DNA of 64,000 nt from Thiorhodovibrio winogradskyi. GTDB lineage: Bacteria; Pseudomonadota; Gammaproteobacteria; Chromatiales; Chromatiaceae. The DNA lies in contig NZ_CP121472.1 of assembly GCF_036208045.1 (NCBI RefSeq), positions 682,001-746,000 of the forward strand, written 5' to 3'. Shown here one piece after another: positions 17,537 to 25,739 of this stretch (positions within the stretch are counted from its first letter, which is position 1; each line of letters starts with the position of its first letter). A program made the translations under genes and the position numbers. The notes below the pieces were generated by a model that saw nothing but the letters and a program-made list of their open reading frames with translations, was not told the DNA's origin and searched no databases.

Positions 17537-18141
17537 CGATGATCCTCCGGGATGCCATGGGCGCGGTCTATACCATCAGTATAGATCGGTTTTACGACCA
17601 TCGTGCCGTTCCCGGTGGCGGTTCCCGATGATTTTTCACCAGTCTAGCCATGCATCGCCCCCTCTTTCGCGTCTCCTTTTTTTTGGCCGGGGGAAAGCCC
17701 GATGAGAGTCCAATACGACAGCCTTCGTCGCATGTCCCCGCTATATTGATCATCGCGCTGTCGGCCCAGCGGCGTGAAGCCGATTGGCACGAGACGCCAA
17801 GCCCCAACAGCGAAACCGGGTCTTTCCCGACGAGCGGTCGTTTTTCAACCCTGAACGGTCGATTTTCGCGGAAACGCGACCGCCGCCTAACGGATATCAC
17901 AGGGTTCTGGCACATCCGGACGGCTGGATTTTGGTTCTTTAACAATTCATTCAATGCTGCCGCATCCCCCGCGCGTTGCGACCGCTCGGGCGTTGATTGC
18001 GCCCCGGCGACGACTTTTCTGGATTAGCCCCAGGCTGAAACAGCCCGTCAACACGGATATTCATGCACGAAATGGCAAACAGCGCTGACGTCATCTTTCA
18101 GTTTTCTCGCCTAGTCGAACACCCACGCAGGAGATTCATCC
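17537..18141. other. 605-bp gene-free region with leader-like sequence
   Basis: Open frames on both strands here have no protein character. The stretch 17824-17960 includes CGACCGCCGCCTAACGG followed by a segment ending in TTTTGGTTCTTTAACAATTC (17930-17949). That ending resembles the AT-rich leader ends found next to CRISPR repeats in several proteobacteria. No repeats follow. The last 40 bp carry the ribosome site (AGGAGA) of the gene at 18142. Confidence 0.35.
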
Positions 18142-18567
18142 ATGCCGAAAAACACTGACCGCCTTAGCTCCCACGATTGGCTCGTGCGCATCGGCCTCGA
18201 TGAGGACGGCCAAAACGATCTGCTATTAGAGGACGAACCACTCGACAACCTGACCGGCGATCCCTCCTCGGCGCTGCGCGAGCGCTTCCAGCAATGGCAG
18301 CAGCGGCACCGTTTCGCGCCCGGCGATCTGGTGGTCTGGAAGCCGGGACTGATGAACAAGCGCTACCCGCGTGCCACCCAGCCAGCGGTGGTGCTGGAGG
18401 TGCTCGATCAGCCGGTGTTCGACAGCGAACGGGATGCCGGTAGTCCCTACTTCCGCGAGCCGTTGGATCTGGTGCTTGGGCTGTTCGTCGATGAAGGGCC
18501 GAATCGCGGCGACTTTCTGAACTGGCATTACGACAGTCGCCGCTTTCAACCCTGGCAGCCCGACTGA
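18142..18567 (+). CDS. Conserved hypothetical protein, partner of AAA+ ATPase
   Basis: 141 aa, start supported by AGGAGA 6 nt upstream. The N-terminus is acidic (LDEDGQNDLLLEDEPLDNL). The centre reads FAPGDLVVWKPGLMNKRYPRATQPAVVLEVL, which looks like a small SH3-like beta barrel. I do not recognise the family. It lies 80 nt before the two-module AAA+ gene on the same strand, separated by a hairpin, and probably serves it as adaptor or substrate-recognition protein; this is inference. Confidence 0.75.
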   Translation: MPKNTDRLSSHDWLVRIGLDEDGQNDLLLEDEPLDNLTGDPSSALRERFQQWQQRHRFAPGDLVVWKPGLMNKRYPRATQPAVVLEVLDQPVFDSERDAGSPYFREPLDLVLGLFVDEGPNRGDFLNWHYDSRRFQPWQPD

Positions 18568-18574
18568 GTTTGAG

Positions 18575-18598
18575 CACCGGCCCCCTTGGGGTCCGGTG
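18575..18598 (+). terminator. Hairpin between the hypothetical gene and the AAA+ gene
   Basis: CACCGG (18575-18580) and CCGGTG (18593-18598) with the C-rich/G-rich inner arms CCCC/GGGG form a long stem with one mismatch. No run of T follows, so it may be an attenuator or mRNA-stability hairpin rather than a full terminator. Confidence 0.45.
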
Positions 18599-18647
18599 AA
18601 AACATATGTGAGTTAGGACATTGGCAATTTCACATCAGGAGAAACGC

Positions 18648-20882
18648 ATGACTGACAACCTTTACCGCTGGCGCCCCGACCTAAACGCTGTCACAGCCCA
18701 TGAGCTGCGCCTGGCGCGCTTTGCGCTGGGGCTGCTATTTAGCGACAAGCGCGTGCGCGAGCGCCTGGAGGATCGCGATTTTCTGCGCGCGCTTTGGGAT
18801 CTGACCGGGACGTTGCTGCCGACTCGGTTCCGTGCCGAACTTTATGCGCAGGCAGCTGACACTGACGAGGACGACGAGGATGACAAGGACCTAAGTGATC
18901 TGATCAGGAAGCTGGAAGCGGAGCTTGAGCGCCCCCTTCCCGAGCCAGATGAGAATGAGCACTTGTTCTCTAGCCGTGGTCCACTGCGCAAGTTTTACCG
19001 GGGCCTGCCACGCCGGATGCTCAAGCAATTGGATCAGGCCGACGACAATCGCTGCATTTCGCCGGTGGCCAGTCTGCTCAGCCAGTCCCTGGGGCTGGAC
19101 GCCACCGCCGAACGCATCCTCGAGTACCTCGACCTGCGCGACACCAGCAGCGCCTTTGACGAGTTGGTGAACGAAGGGCGTATCAATCGGCATGTGCGCG
19201 GTGATGTGCGCCATTGCGTCGCGACCATGCTGCGCATCGATGAGCGGGCGCTGCGCCGTTCCGTGCAGAAAAGCGCTCCGCTGCGCCAGCTCGGATTACT
19301 GGACTATCGTCGTAACCATCCGGATGTCGAGGATCTGCTGAAGCCGAGCGATCTCTTGAGCGATCTGTTTGAGGCCGAACCACAGGATGAAGCCGCGCTG
19401 CTCGCCCGCCTGGTCGAACCCGCCCCGGCGGGGGACTGGACACCGGCGGCCTTTCCGCATCTGCGCGAGCGTGCGCTGGAGGTGCAAGAGACCCTGGCCG
19501 CCGCCGCACGCTCGGGCGTCGCTGGCGTCAATGCACTCTTCCATGGCCCGCCGGGCACCGGCAAGACCGAGCTGGCGCGCGCGCTGGTCGCAACCAGTGG
19601 ACTGACCGCCTATCAGGTGGCCAGTACCGAGGACAACCGCGACGGCCAGGAGGGCGGGCTGGATCGTGACGGGCGCCTGTCCGCCTACCTGGTCGCGCAA
19701 CGCCTGTTGGCCAAGCGCCGGGACGCGGTGCTGATCTTCGATGAGGTCGAGGACGTGGTCACCCAACAGGACAGCTTGTTCGCGCTGCTCGGTGGTGCCG
19801 GCCCGACCGGCGAGCAAAAAGGCTGGATGAACCGCATCCTGGAAGAGAATCCAGTACCGGCGATCTGGATCAGCAACCAGACCCGCGGCATGGACCCGGC
19901 CTTTCAGCGCCGCTTCCTGCTGCCCGTGGCCTTCGTCACCCCGCCGCGCTCGGTGCGCTTACAAATGGCCGAGCGGCATCTCGGGGATCTTGGTCTGCCG
20001 CCGGCCTTGCTCGACGACCTGGCAGCCGACGACAAGCTCGCCCCGGCCACCCTGGGTGCGGCGCGTCGCCTGCTCGACTTGCGCCCGGATGCGCCCAAGG
20101 AAACCACGGTGCGGCGCAACATCGCCGCCATGCGCCACTTGTTGCATGGCGCGCCCGCGCCCCGGCGGCGGGAGTCGGCGACGGATTTTGATGTCGCTTA
20201 TCTGAACCTGGCCGGCGGCATTGCGCCCAGCGCCCTGGTGCGCGCACTGGAGCGCGAGGGCAGCGCCCGGCTGTGCTTCTATGGCCCGCCGGGAACTGGC
20301 AAAACCGCTTTTGCCGAGGTATTGGCCGAGGCGCTGGATCGGGAACTGATCGCCCGGCAGGCATCGGATTTGATCTCACCCTATGTGGGCGAGACCGAGC
20401 AGAATCTGGCGCGGCTATTCGTCAGTATTGACCCAGAGCGGTCGGTGCTCTTTTTGGATGAAGTCGATAGCTTTCTGGCGGATCGCCGTCAGGCGCAGCG
20501 CCCTTGGGAGCGCACCCAGGTCAATGAGCTCTTGCAGCAGATGGAGCGCTTCCCCGGCATCTTCATCGCCGCCACCAATTTAATGAGCGGTCTGGATGCG
20601 GCGGCATTGCGGCGGTTCGACTTCAAACTGCATTTCCGCGTGCTCAAGCCAGAGCAACGGCTTGGATTGTTCGCGCGGGAAGCGCTCGGCGACGCGCACG
20701 CTGTGGTGCCTAGCAATCTCGCCTCGCATTTGGAGCGGTTGGAGTCGCTGACACCGGGGGATTTTGCCAATGTGAAGCGCCAACAGCGGCTGCTCGGTGA
20801 GCGGCTGGAGCCGGAAGCCTTTCTGCGGCGGTTGATGGCGGAGTGTCGGTTGAAGGAGACGGGGATGCGCGAAACAGCTTAG
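18648..20882 (+). CDS. Two-module AAA+ ATPase
   Basis: 744 aa from ATG 18648 (AGGAGA 5 nt upstream; the frame is open to 18621). The first ~290 residues are a helical domain with an acidic stretch (TDEDDEDDKDLSDL). Module 1 has Walker A GPPGTGKTELAR (about residue 300) and Walker B VLIFDEVED (about 362). Module 2 has GPPGTGKTAFAE (about 545), VLFLDEVDSFL (about 601), sensor 1 AATNL and an arginine-finger-like ALRRFDFK. Module 1 ends with a similar PAFQRRFLLPV. Such enzymes remodel protein complexes; the substrate is unknown. It resembles stand-alone ClpA/Cdc48-like machines only in architecture. Confidence 0.85.
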   Translation: MTDNLYRWRPDLNAVTAHELRLARFALGLLFSDKRVRERLEDRDFLRALWDLTGTLLPTRFRAELYAQAADTDEDDEDDKDLSDLIRKLEAELERPLPEPDENEHLFSSRGPLRKFYRGLPRRMLKQLDQADDNRCISPVASLLSQSLGLDATAERILEYLDLRDTSSAFDELVNEGRINRHVRGDVRHCVATMLRIDERALRRSVQKSAPLRQLGLLDYRRNHPDVEDLLKPSDLLSDLFEAEPQDEAALLARLVEPAPAGDWTPAAFPHLRERALEVQETLAAAARSGVAGVNALFHGPPGTGKTELARALVATSGLTAYQVASTEDNRDGQEGGLDRDGRLSAYLVAQRLLAKRRDAVLIFDEVEDVVTQQDSLFALLGGAGPTGEQKGWMNRILEENPVPAIWISNQTRGMDPAFQRRFLLPVAFVTPPRSVRLQMAERHLGDLGLPPALLDDLAADDKLAPATLGAARRLLDLRPDAPKETTVRRNIAAMRHLLHGAPAPRRRESATDFDVAYLNLAGGIAPSALVRALEREGSARLCFYGPPGTGKTAFAEVLAEALDRELIARQASDLISPYVGETEQNLARLFVSIDPERSVLFLDEVDSFLADRRQAQRPWERTQVNELLQQMERFPGIFIAATNLMSGLDAAALRRFDFKLHFRVLKPEQRLGLFAREALGDAHAVVPSNLASHLERLESLTPGDFANVKRQQRLLGERLEPEAFLRRLMAECRLKETGMRETA

Positions 20883-20896
20883 GTGCCCGAGGCTCG

Positions 20897-20912
20897 CCCC
20901 GCGTGCGCGGGG
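20897..20912 (+). terminator. GC-rich hairpin after the AAA+ gene
   Basis: CCCCGC (20897-20902) pairs with GCGGGG (20907-20912) around a 4-nt loop, 15 nt after the AAA+ stop. There is no T-run. It looks like one type I-E CRISPR repeat core but occurs once only. Confidence 0.4.
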
Positions 20913-21031
20913 TGCAGCCTGGCCGAGGGCAACAGGCGATCCACCGGTTTGGATTGCAAGGTTCCAGTGAGTGACCATCACTCTGCTACAATGAAGACGA
21001 ATCGTAACCAGCATTGGTTTGGAGAATAACC

Positions 21032-22165
21032 ATGTTTTTCCGACTTCCCGTGAAGATCATTCTCTTGATTCTCGCCTGCATCTCCGCCGCTGTGATCTGG
21101 CAGCAGGCACAATTGGCGGTTTTGGCGCTGGGTCGTATTGACCCGGTTCCTGAGGTTGAGACGCTGATCGCCGAGGAGCGATACGCCGAAGCGGCCGATT
21201 ACCTCGATTTTTTCCTGAACTACGATTATGTCAGGGACGACCCAAACGCACAGGCGTTGCATGCCGAAATCGAAAAAGTGCGCGGCAGCCTTTCCTATCG
21301 GGCAAGCAAGCTTGGCGAGGGCTTGTTTGAGGGCACCAGCGATGAAGCCATCGGCAAGGCGGCAGGAGTGATCACCGATTTTTTCGTTATTGGCGACCTG
21401 CGCGATCTTGCCGCGCAGGGCTCCAACTGGGTGCAGGGTGAAGAGGTCGATGAGGTGGTTGCGGCACTGGCCGCCATCGGCGTAGTCGCGACCGCGGCTC
21501 AGGTCGCCAGCGCGGCGGCCACGGTTGGCACCGCGGGTGCGGCGGCTCCAGCAGCGGCCGGTACGACGGGGGTGAAAGGGGGAGTGACCATCCTGAAAGC
21601 CGCCCGCAAGCTCGGCAAACTGCCGCCTTGGCTTGGAAAAACGCTCGTCAACAGCGCGCAAACCGTAAAAAAGACCAAGAAACTCGATTCCGTCACCGAT
21701 CTCTTCAACGATGTTTACCGGCTGGCTCGCACACCTGGCGGTCTGAATCTGTTGAGCAAGACCAGCGATGCTGCCTCCCTTAGACGGATGGCGAAAGCAG
21801 CTGAAACCTTTGGCGATTCCACCGCCACCCTGTATCGCATCGGCGGTCCGACTTTTTTGAAAACCGCCGCTCGGGCGAAGCAACTGGGAACCGAGAGCAT
21901 CAAGCTGGCCTCAACCTATGGGGTGAAAGGGCTCCGCGTGCTGGACAAAATCGGGCCGACGCGCTTTATCAAATATTCCGCCCGCGCTTCGAAAATCGCT
22001 TACAAAGGTGATTTTTTTGACTTGATCGCGCGTTTCCTTGCCATGCTGCCTACCTGGCTCCTCTACCTCCTGTGCGGCCTAGGTATTGTTGCCTGGATAC
22101 CTTGGCAGTGGTTGAAGCGGCTTGGTCAGTCACTCATTCCCGAGAAACAAATCCCAGCCGCTTGA
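21032..22165 (+). CDS. Membrane protein of unknown function, Ala/Gly-rich core
   Basis: 377 aa from ATG 21032 (GGAGAA upstream; GTG 21014 is less likely). An N-terminal membrane segment (VKIILLILACISAAVIW) is followed by an acidic helical region, then a hydrophobic Ala/Val/Gly-rich stretch at about residues 148-185, then a lysine-rich amphipathic region, and a C-terminal membrane segment (LPTWLLYLLCGLGIVAWI). I recognise no family. The hydrophobic core between charged helices is the pattern seen in pore-forming or polymorphic-toxin proteins, but no such domain can be named. It may belong to the same transcription unit as the AAA+ gene, 150 bp upstream. Confidence 0.7.
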   Translation: MFFRLPVKIILLILACISAAVIWQQAQLAVLALGRIDPVPEVETLIAEERYAEAADYLDFFLNYDYVRDDPNAQALHAEIEKVRGSLSYRASKLGEGLFEGTSDEAIGKAAGVITDFFVIGDLRDLAAQGSNWVQGEEVDEVVAALAAIGVVATAAQVASAAATVGTAGAAAPAAAGTTGVKGGVTILKAARKLGKLPPWLGKTLVNSAQTVKKTKKLDSVTDLFNDVYRLARTPGGLNLLSKTSDAASLRRMAKAAETFGDSTATLYRIGGPTFLKTAARAKQLGTESIKLASTYGVKGLRVLDKIGPTRFIKYSARASKIAYKGDFFDLIARFLAMLPTWLLYLLCGLGIVAWIPWQWLKRLGQSLIPEKQIPAA

Positions 22166-22218
22166 GCGTTAAAAAAACAAGCGCATCAAGCCCGTGGGCT
22201 GGGGTGAACGGTAGTGGC

Positions 22219-22249
22219 CCCCAGCATCGTCGCTGGCAAAATGCTGGGG
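22219..22249. repeat. Perfect 9-bp inverted repeat, terminator-like
   Basis: CCCCAGCAT (22219-22227) pairs with ATGCTGGGG (22241-22249) around 13 nt, 54 bp after the membrane-protein stop. A second CCCCAGC at 22261 follows. It may be a terminator without T-run or a small palindromic mobile repeat. Confidence 0.45.
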
Positions 22250-22439
22250 TTCCTGCCTCACCCCAGCTTTCGCAAGTGAGCTAAATTATGAGGAAATGTC
22301 ACAATGCCAAAGCGTGGTTACCTTCTCGCGCAGTTTGACAACGAGATTAGTTCTGCTTTGTTAGGTTCTGTTTTTCGTATGTTACTGACTTAAAAGCCTG
22401 TAGAAAATTGCTGGCTCAGCTCTGTAGTTCTGCAACACT

Positions 22440-22624
22440 CCGAAAAGCCCCTGGAAGCACCTAGGCCAATTAACGGCAATGCTGTCCGCAAGCGGACGCC
22501 GTGTCGGGCCGTCCGCGAAGGCGACTGTATCGAGCGACAGTCAAGCGGCTGGCTCGCTGGCGAGCAACCTCCTGGAGAAGGTGCTCTTGCCTGAACCAGC
22601 ATTACCCAGAAGAATGACTTTCAC
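22440..22624 (-). pseudogene. P-loop nucleotide kinase-like protein, truncated with nonsense codon
   Basis: A GTG start at 22624 has AAGGA 5 nt upstream. The product begins MKVILLGNAGSGKSTFSRRLLASE, a Walker A of small adenylate-kinase-like proteins. An in-frame TGA interrupts the frame, followed by LSLDTVAFADGPTRRPLADSIAV, the matching continuation. Homology fades at about 22460. CGA to TGA would explain the stop. The remnant faces away from the next gene. Confidence 0.7.
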
Positions 22625-22695
22625 GGTTGTCCTTGGCAAGATAGGCCCGCGAGACAGTCGCGCTGATGGTGTCTCGTCGGCATTGGGAAGCAATC

Positions 22696-22920
22696 ATGGC
22701 GGTTATCCTCTGGCTTGTCATCGCCGCCTGGTCCTTTCACTGCATGGATCTGTTTTCCAGTGATTGGCTCAGGGGCGCTTTTTGTCCGATTCTTTTCGGA
22801 ATGGCCATCCTTGTGCTGCTGGTCAAGCTCGTCTCCCGCTTCGGAGCAGGAGCTGGCGACGGATTCGGTGGCGATGGCGGGGATTGGTTTGACGGCGGTG
22901 GTGACGGAGGCGGTGATTGA
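22696..22920 (+). CDS. Small membrane protein with Gly/Asp-rich tail
   Basis: 74 aa from ATG 22696 (GGGAAG upstream; frame open to 22666). Two hydrophobic segments (MAVILWLVIAAWSF and FGMAILVLLVKLV) are followed by a glycine/aspartate-rich tail (GDGFGGDGGDWFDGGGDG). The family is unknown. It converges with the downstream rtcB gene; 31 bp separate the two stops. Confidence 0.65.
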   Translation: MAVILWLVIAAWSFHCMDLFSSDWLRGAFCPILFGMAILVLLVKLVSRFGAGAGDGFGGDGGDWFDGGGDGGGD

Positions 22921-22951
22921 GCCTCCATCCACCAAAGCCGCCTTGCTTGGC

Positions 22952-24148
22952 TCATCCCTTCACGCACACCACCTGCTTCAAGGTATGCACCACCTCGACC
23001 AGGTCGCTCTGGTTGGTCATGACCTGGTCGATGTCCTTGTAGGCGCCGGGGATTTCATCGAGCACGCCTTTGTCCTTGCGACAGACCACGCCTTGGGTCT
23101 GGGCTTCCAGATCGGCCGGCTTGAACTGCTTCTCGGCGGCGGTGCGGCTCATGCGTCGGCCAGCGCCATGGGCGCAGGAGCAGAAGCTCTCGGGGTTGCC
23201 CTTGCCGCGCACAATGTAGCTTTTCGCGCCCATGCTGCCAGGGATGATGCCCAGATCCCCCTCACGCGCGCGAATCGCACCCTTGCGGGTGACCCAGACA
23301 TTGGCGCCGAAGTGGTTCTCGCGATCCACATAGTTATGGTGGCAGTTGACCACTTCCTCGGTGACGCTGAACGCTGGCAGATGCCGGGCGAGCGCGGCCA
23401 GCACCAGACGCATCATCTGGTCACGATTCTCGCGCGCATAGGCCTGCGCCCAGGAGACGGCCTCGACATAGTCATCGAAATGCTCCGTGCCCTCGGGCAG
23501 ATAGGCCAAATCCCGATCCGGCAGCTGAATCATCCAGCGCTCCATGTCGCGGCGCGCCAGTTCGATGAAGTAATGGCCGATGGCGTTGCCAATCCCGCGG
23601 CTGCCAGAATGCAGCATCACCCACACGCGGTTGGACTCATCCAGACAGACCTCGATGAAGTGATTGCCCCCACCCAGGGTACCGATCTGGTTGACCCAGT
23701 TGGAGAAGCGCCCGAACGCCTTGAGCAGTTGCGGGTGCTTGTCGGTCATGGCCTTGAGCGGCGCGGCGAAGGGCTCGGCGGCGGTGGTGAGCGCGCGATC
23801 ATCCTTGTGCTGCGCGCGCCCGACCGGCACGTCGCGGCTGATCTGGTCGAACAGCTTTTTCAGGGCCTTTTCATCGATCTGCTCGGCCGTCAGCGAGGTC
23901 CGCGCGGCGGCCATGCCGCAGCCGATGTCGACACCGACGGCGGCCGGGATGATGGCCTTGTCGGTCGCGATCACACTGCCGATGGTGGCGCCTATCCCTA
24001 AATGCACATCGGGCATGGCGGCGACATGATGATGGATGAAGGGCAAGGTCGAGATGTTGATGAGCTGCGCTTGTGAGCGCGCATCGATGTCGTCGGTCCA
24101 AACCTTGACGGGCTTGGCGCCCTCAGTGAATACCTGCCGAATGGGCAT
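22952..24148 (-). CDS. rtcB: RtcB RNA-splicing ligase (canonical, second copy)
   Basis: 398 aa. All RtcB signatures are intact: HHVAAMPDVHLGIGATIGSV, GVDIGCGMAAA, GTLGGGNHFIEV, MLHSGSRGIGN, VNCHHNYV and CAHGAGRRMSR with the guanylylated His. Enzymes of this class repair tRNA or rRNA cut by ribotoxins, joining 3'-P or cyclic-P to 5'-OH ends. No rtcA or rtcR is adjacent. This paralogue is clearly distinct from the PrfH-linked RtcB 7 kb to the left, which is longer and has an altered His motif. GAGGAGGACAAC precedes the ATG. Confidence 0.95.
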   Translation of the reverse strand: MPIRQVFTEGAKPVKVWTDDIDARSQAQLINISTLPFIHHHVAAMPDVHLGIGATIGSVIATDKAIIPAAVGVDIGCGMAAARTSLTAEQIDEKALKKLFDQISRDVPVGRAQHKDDRALTTAAEPFAAPLKAMTDKHPQLLKAFGRFSNWVNQIGTLGGGNHFIEVCLDESNRVWVMLHSGSRGIGNAIGHYFIELARRDMERWMIQLPDRDLAYLPEGTEHFDDYVEAVSWAQAYARENRDQMMRLVLAALARHLPAFSVTEEVVNCHHNYVDRENHFGANVWVTRKGAIRAREGDLGIIPGSMGAKSYIVRGKGNPESFCSCAHGAGRRMSRTAAEKQFKPADLEAQTQGVVCRKDKGVLDEIPGAYKDIDQVMTNQSDLVEVVHTLKQVVCVKG

Positions 24149-24804
24149 GTTGTCCTCCTCGCCGCCCTTGAGCGGCTTTGTTGATCCGGCTCCTCTTGGA
24201 ACAAGAGGGACGCCGAGATGACATGACCGCCATTAACCCTGACGGGCCAAGGCAGCCAAACCACGGCGGGGATGGCGTTGCGAACAGGAGGTTTCGGGAC
24301 GGAAGCCTGGACACTCCGGTGTTGCTCAACCCCGCCAGATCGACTGACGGGGTGACCGGTCAGGCGATCAGCACATGCGCGCTGGCGTTTTGCCGAATGG
24401 TCGGCGGTTGAGGTGGCAGCGGCGCGGTGATGTGCGACGTTGATGGGCGGGGAACGCGCTTGCGAAATCACGCGCACGCAGAACCACCATGCCGCCTGAT
24501 CGGGAATCGGCGGCAGTCGGGGTGATCGCGACGGTGGGAATGGTGGGACGCAAGGCGTTATCCTGACAGCGAAGCATCATGGAAACGGTTGTCTGAAGAC
24601 ATCCGCGAAAGTGAGAAGTCTAGACCCGATGCGTTCGTCCCGCAACCGGCGAAGAACCGGCATCGCGGGCGCTGGCAAGGGGATCGGAGAGCCAGCCGCA
24701 ATAACCTTGCGCGCACTGATCACCTATTCGCGATTAACCAGCGCGCGAGTGTCAGGCACCCGATTCAAACGCTGAAGGCCACATGCCCCTTGGTGCACGC
24801 GAGA
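24149..24804. other. Gene-free divergent region with a leader hairpin
   Basis: CCTCTTG (24192-24198) and CAAGAGG (24202-24208) form a perfect 7-bp stem with a 3-nt GAA loop, about 45 nt upstream of the rtcB start in its presumed leader. The rest has no recognisable gene or RNA. Open frames into the cupin gene from upstream (24589) have no family character before residue 72. Confidence 0.4.
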
Positions 24805-25167
24805 ATGGAATTGATCGGAAACCTGTTCGAGGATATCCCGCCGACGCTGCCAGGCGAAGTTGTCGAGGAACTGATCCGCGCCCGTCATGCGCGCATTGAG
24901 CGGATCCTCTCCCATGGTCAGTCGTCGCCAGAGACGGGCTGGTACGACCAGGACGAGCATGAGTGGGTCTTGGTGCTGCAAGGCGCGGGACGGCTATTAT
25001 TCGACGATCAGCGCGAGGTGCTACTAAACCCAGGGGATCATCTTCTGATTCCCGCGCATTGCCGGCACCGGGTTGTGTGGACCGACCCTGAGCAGGTCAC
25101 CCTTTGGTTGGCTGTGTTCTTCCGTGAGATAGAGGGTGCGCCTCCGCATCACGAGGGCGCGGCGTAA
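24805..25167 (+). CDS. Cupin-domain protein
   Basis: 120 aa from ATG 24805. The single cupin fold is shown by WYDQDEHEWVLVLQGAGRLLF, with an E..E metal-site pattern in motif 1, and by LNPGDHLLIPAHCRHRVVWT in motif 2, which carries the His. The substrate is unknown. The upstream start at 24589 adds 72 residues unlike any cupin, so it is rejected. Genes of this type are often lone stress or sugar-binding proteins. Confidence 0.8.
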   Translation: MELIGNLFEDIPPTLPGEVVEELIRARHARIERILSHGQSSPETGWYDQDEHEWVLVLQGAGRLLFDDQREVLLNPGDHLLIPAHCRHRVVWTDPEQVTLWLAVFFREIEGAPPHHEGAA

Positions 25168-25286
25168 GAAACTGATGCTGTCAATGGATGCTGGCCCGAA
25201 TGATCGCTAACACCCGCATTGCGAGCTATCAGCAGCAAGCTGCGCTTGGTCCCTGAAGGATGCTTGATCCAAGCACGACTGAATCC

Positions 25287-25739
25287 ATGCCCGACCTGCG
25301 CCAACCCGATCCCACTCCCGCCGAACGCGCCCTTGCCGTCGGTGACTTTTCCGCGGCGGCAGCCGGAATGGCTCTGGCCTTGTCGGTCTATGTCCTCTTC
25401 ACCCGCACACTGCATGGCGCCGGGAAATCGGTGCCCAACCCACTCACACCGGCCGCGCGGCGACGCCTGCCTGGGTTGGCCGGGGCGCTGTTGCTCGGCA
25501 CCGGGCTGCTTTATCTGCTGACCGGCCTCTGGCATGGCTGGGAGGTGAGTGCCCAAGCCGCGCGCATCAATCACGTGGTCTTTGTGCTGGCGGTCATGGC
25601 TTCCCTGTACAACTTCCACGCCATGCGGATTCAATATGAGCAGCACCGCTCAATCGCTGGTGGAAATCGCCGCGCGCAGCGGCCTGTGGCTCCCGGATGC
25701 ACCGCAGGCGCTGGTTTTAGCGTGAAGGAATTCGCATGA
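25287..25739 (+). CDS. Small integral membrane protein, unknown
   Basis: 150 aa from ATG 25287 (ATG 25260 is also possible). It has three hydrophobic segments: AAAGMALALSVYVLFT, LAGALLLGTGLLYLLTGLW and HVVFVLAVMASLYNFHAM. No catalytic motif is recognised. It overlaps the Bcr/CflA exporter gene by 4 nt, so the two are probably co-translated. Confidence 0.65.
   Translation: MPDLRQPDPTPAERALAVGDFSAAAAGMALALSVYVLFTRTLHGAGKSVPNPLTPAARRRLPGLAGALLLGTGLLYLLTGLWHGWEVSAQAARINHVVFVLAVMASLYNFHAMRIQYEQHRSIAGGNRRAQRPVAPGCTAGAGFSVKEFA

Noticed and set aside
17592-18027. Overlapping open frames on both strands in the 17.6-18.0 kb gap
   Set aside because: Unnatural composition, no ribosome site, and they include the leader-like AT-rich segment.
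20888-20920. CRISPR type I-E repeat-like sequence
   Set aside because: A single GC-rich palindrome with no second repeat, spacer or cas gene; more likely a hairpin after the AAA+ gene.
22715-24001. Plus-strand open frame opposite the second rtcB
   Set aside because: Shadow of RtcB; it begins out of frame within the small membrane protein gene.
24589-24804. N-terminal extension of the cupin protein
   Set aside because: Residues before 24805 are charged and irregular, while the cupin domain starts cleanly at MELIGN.
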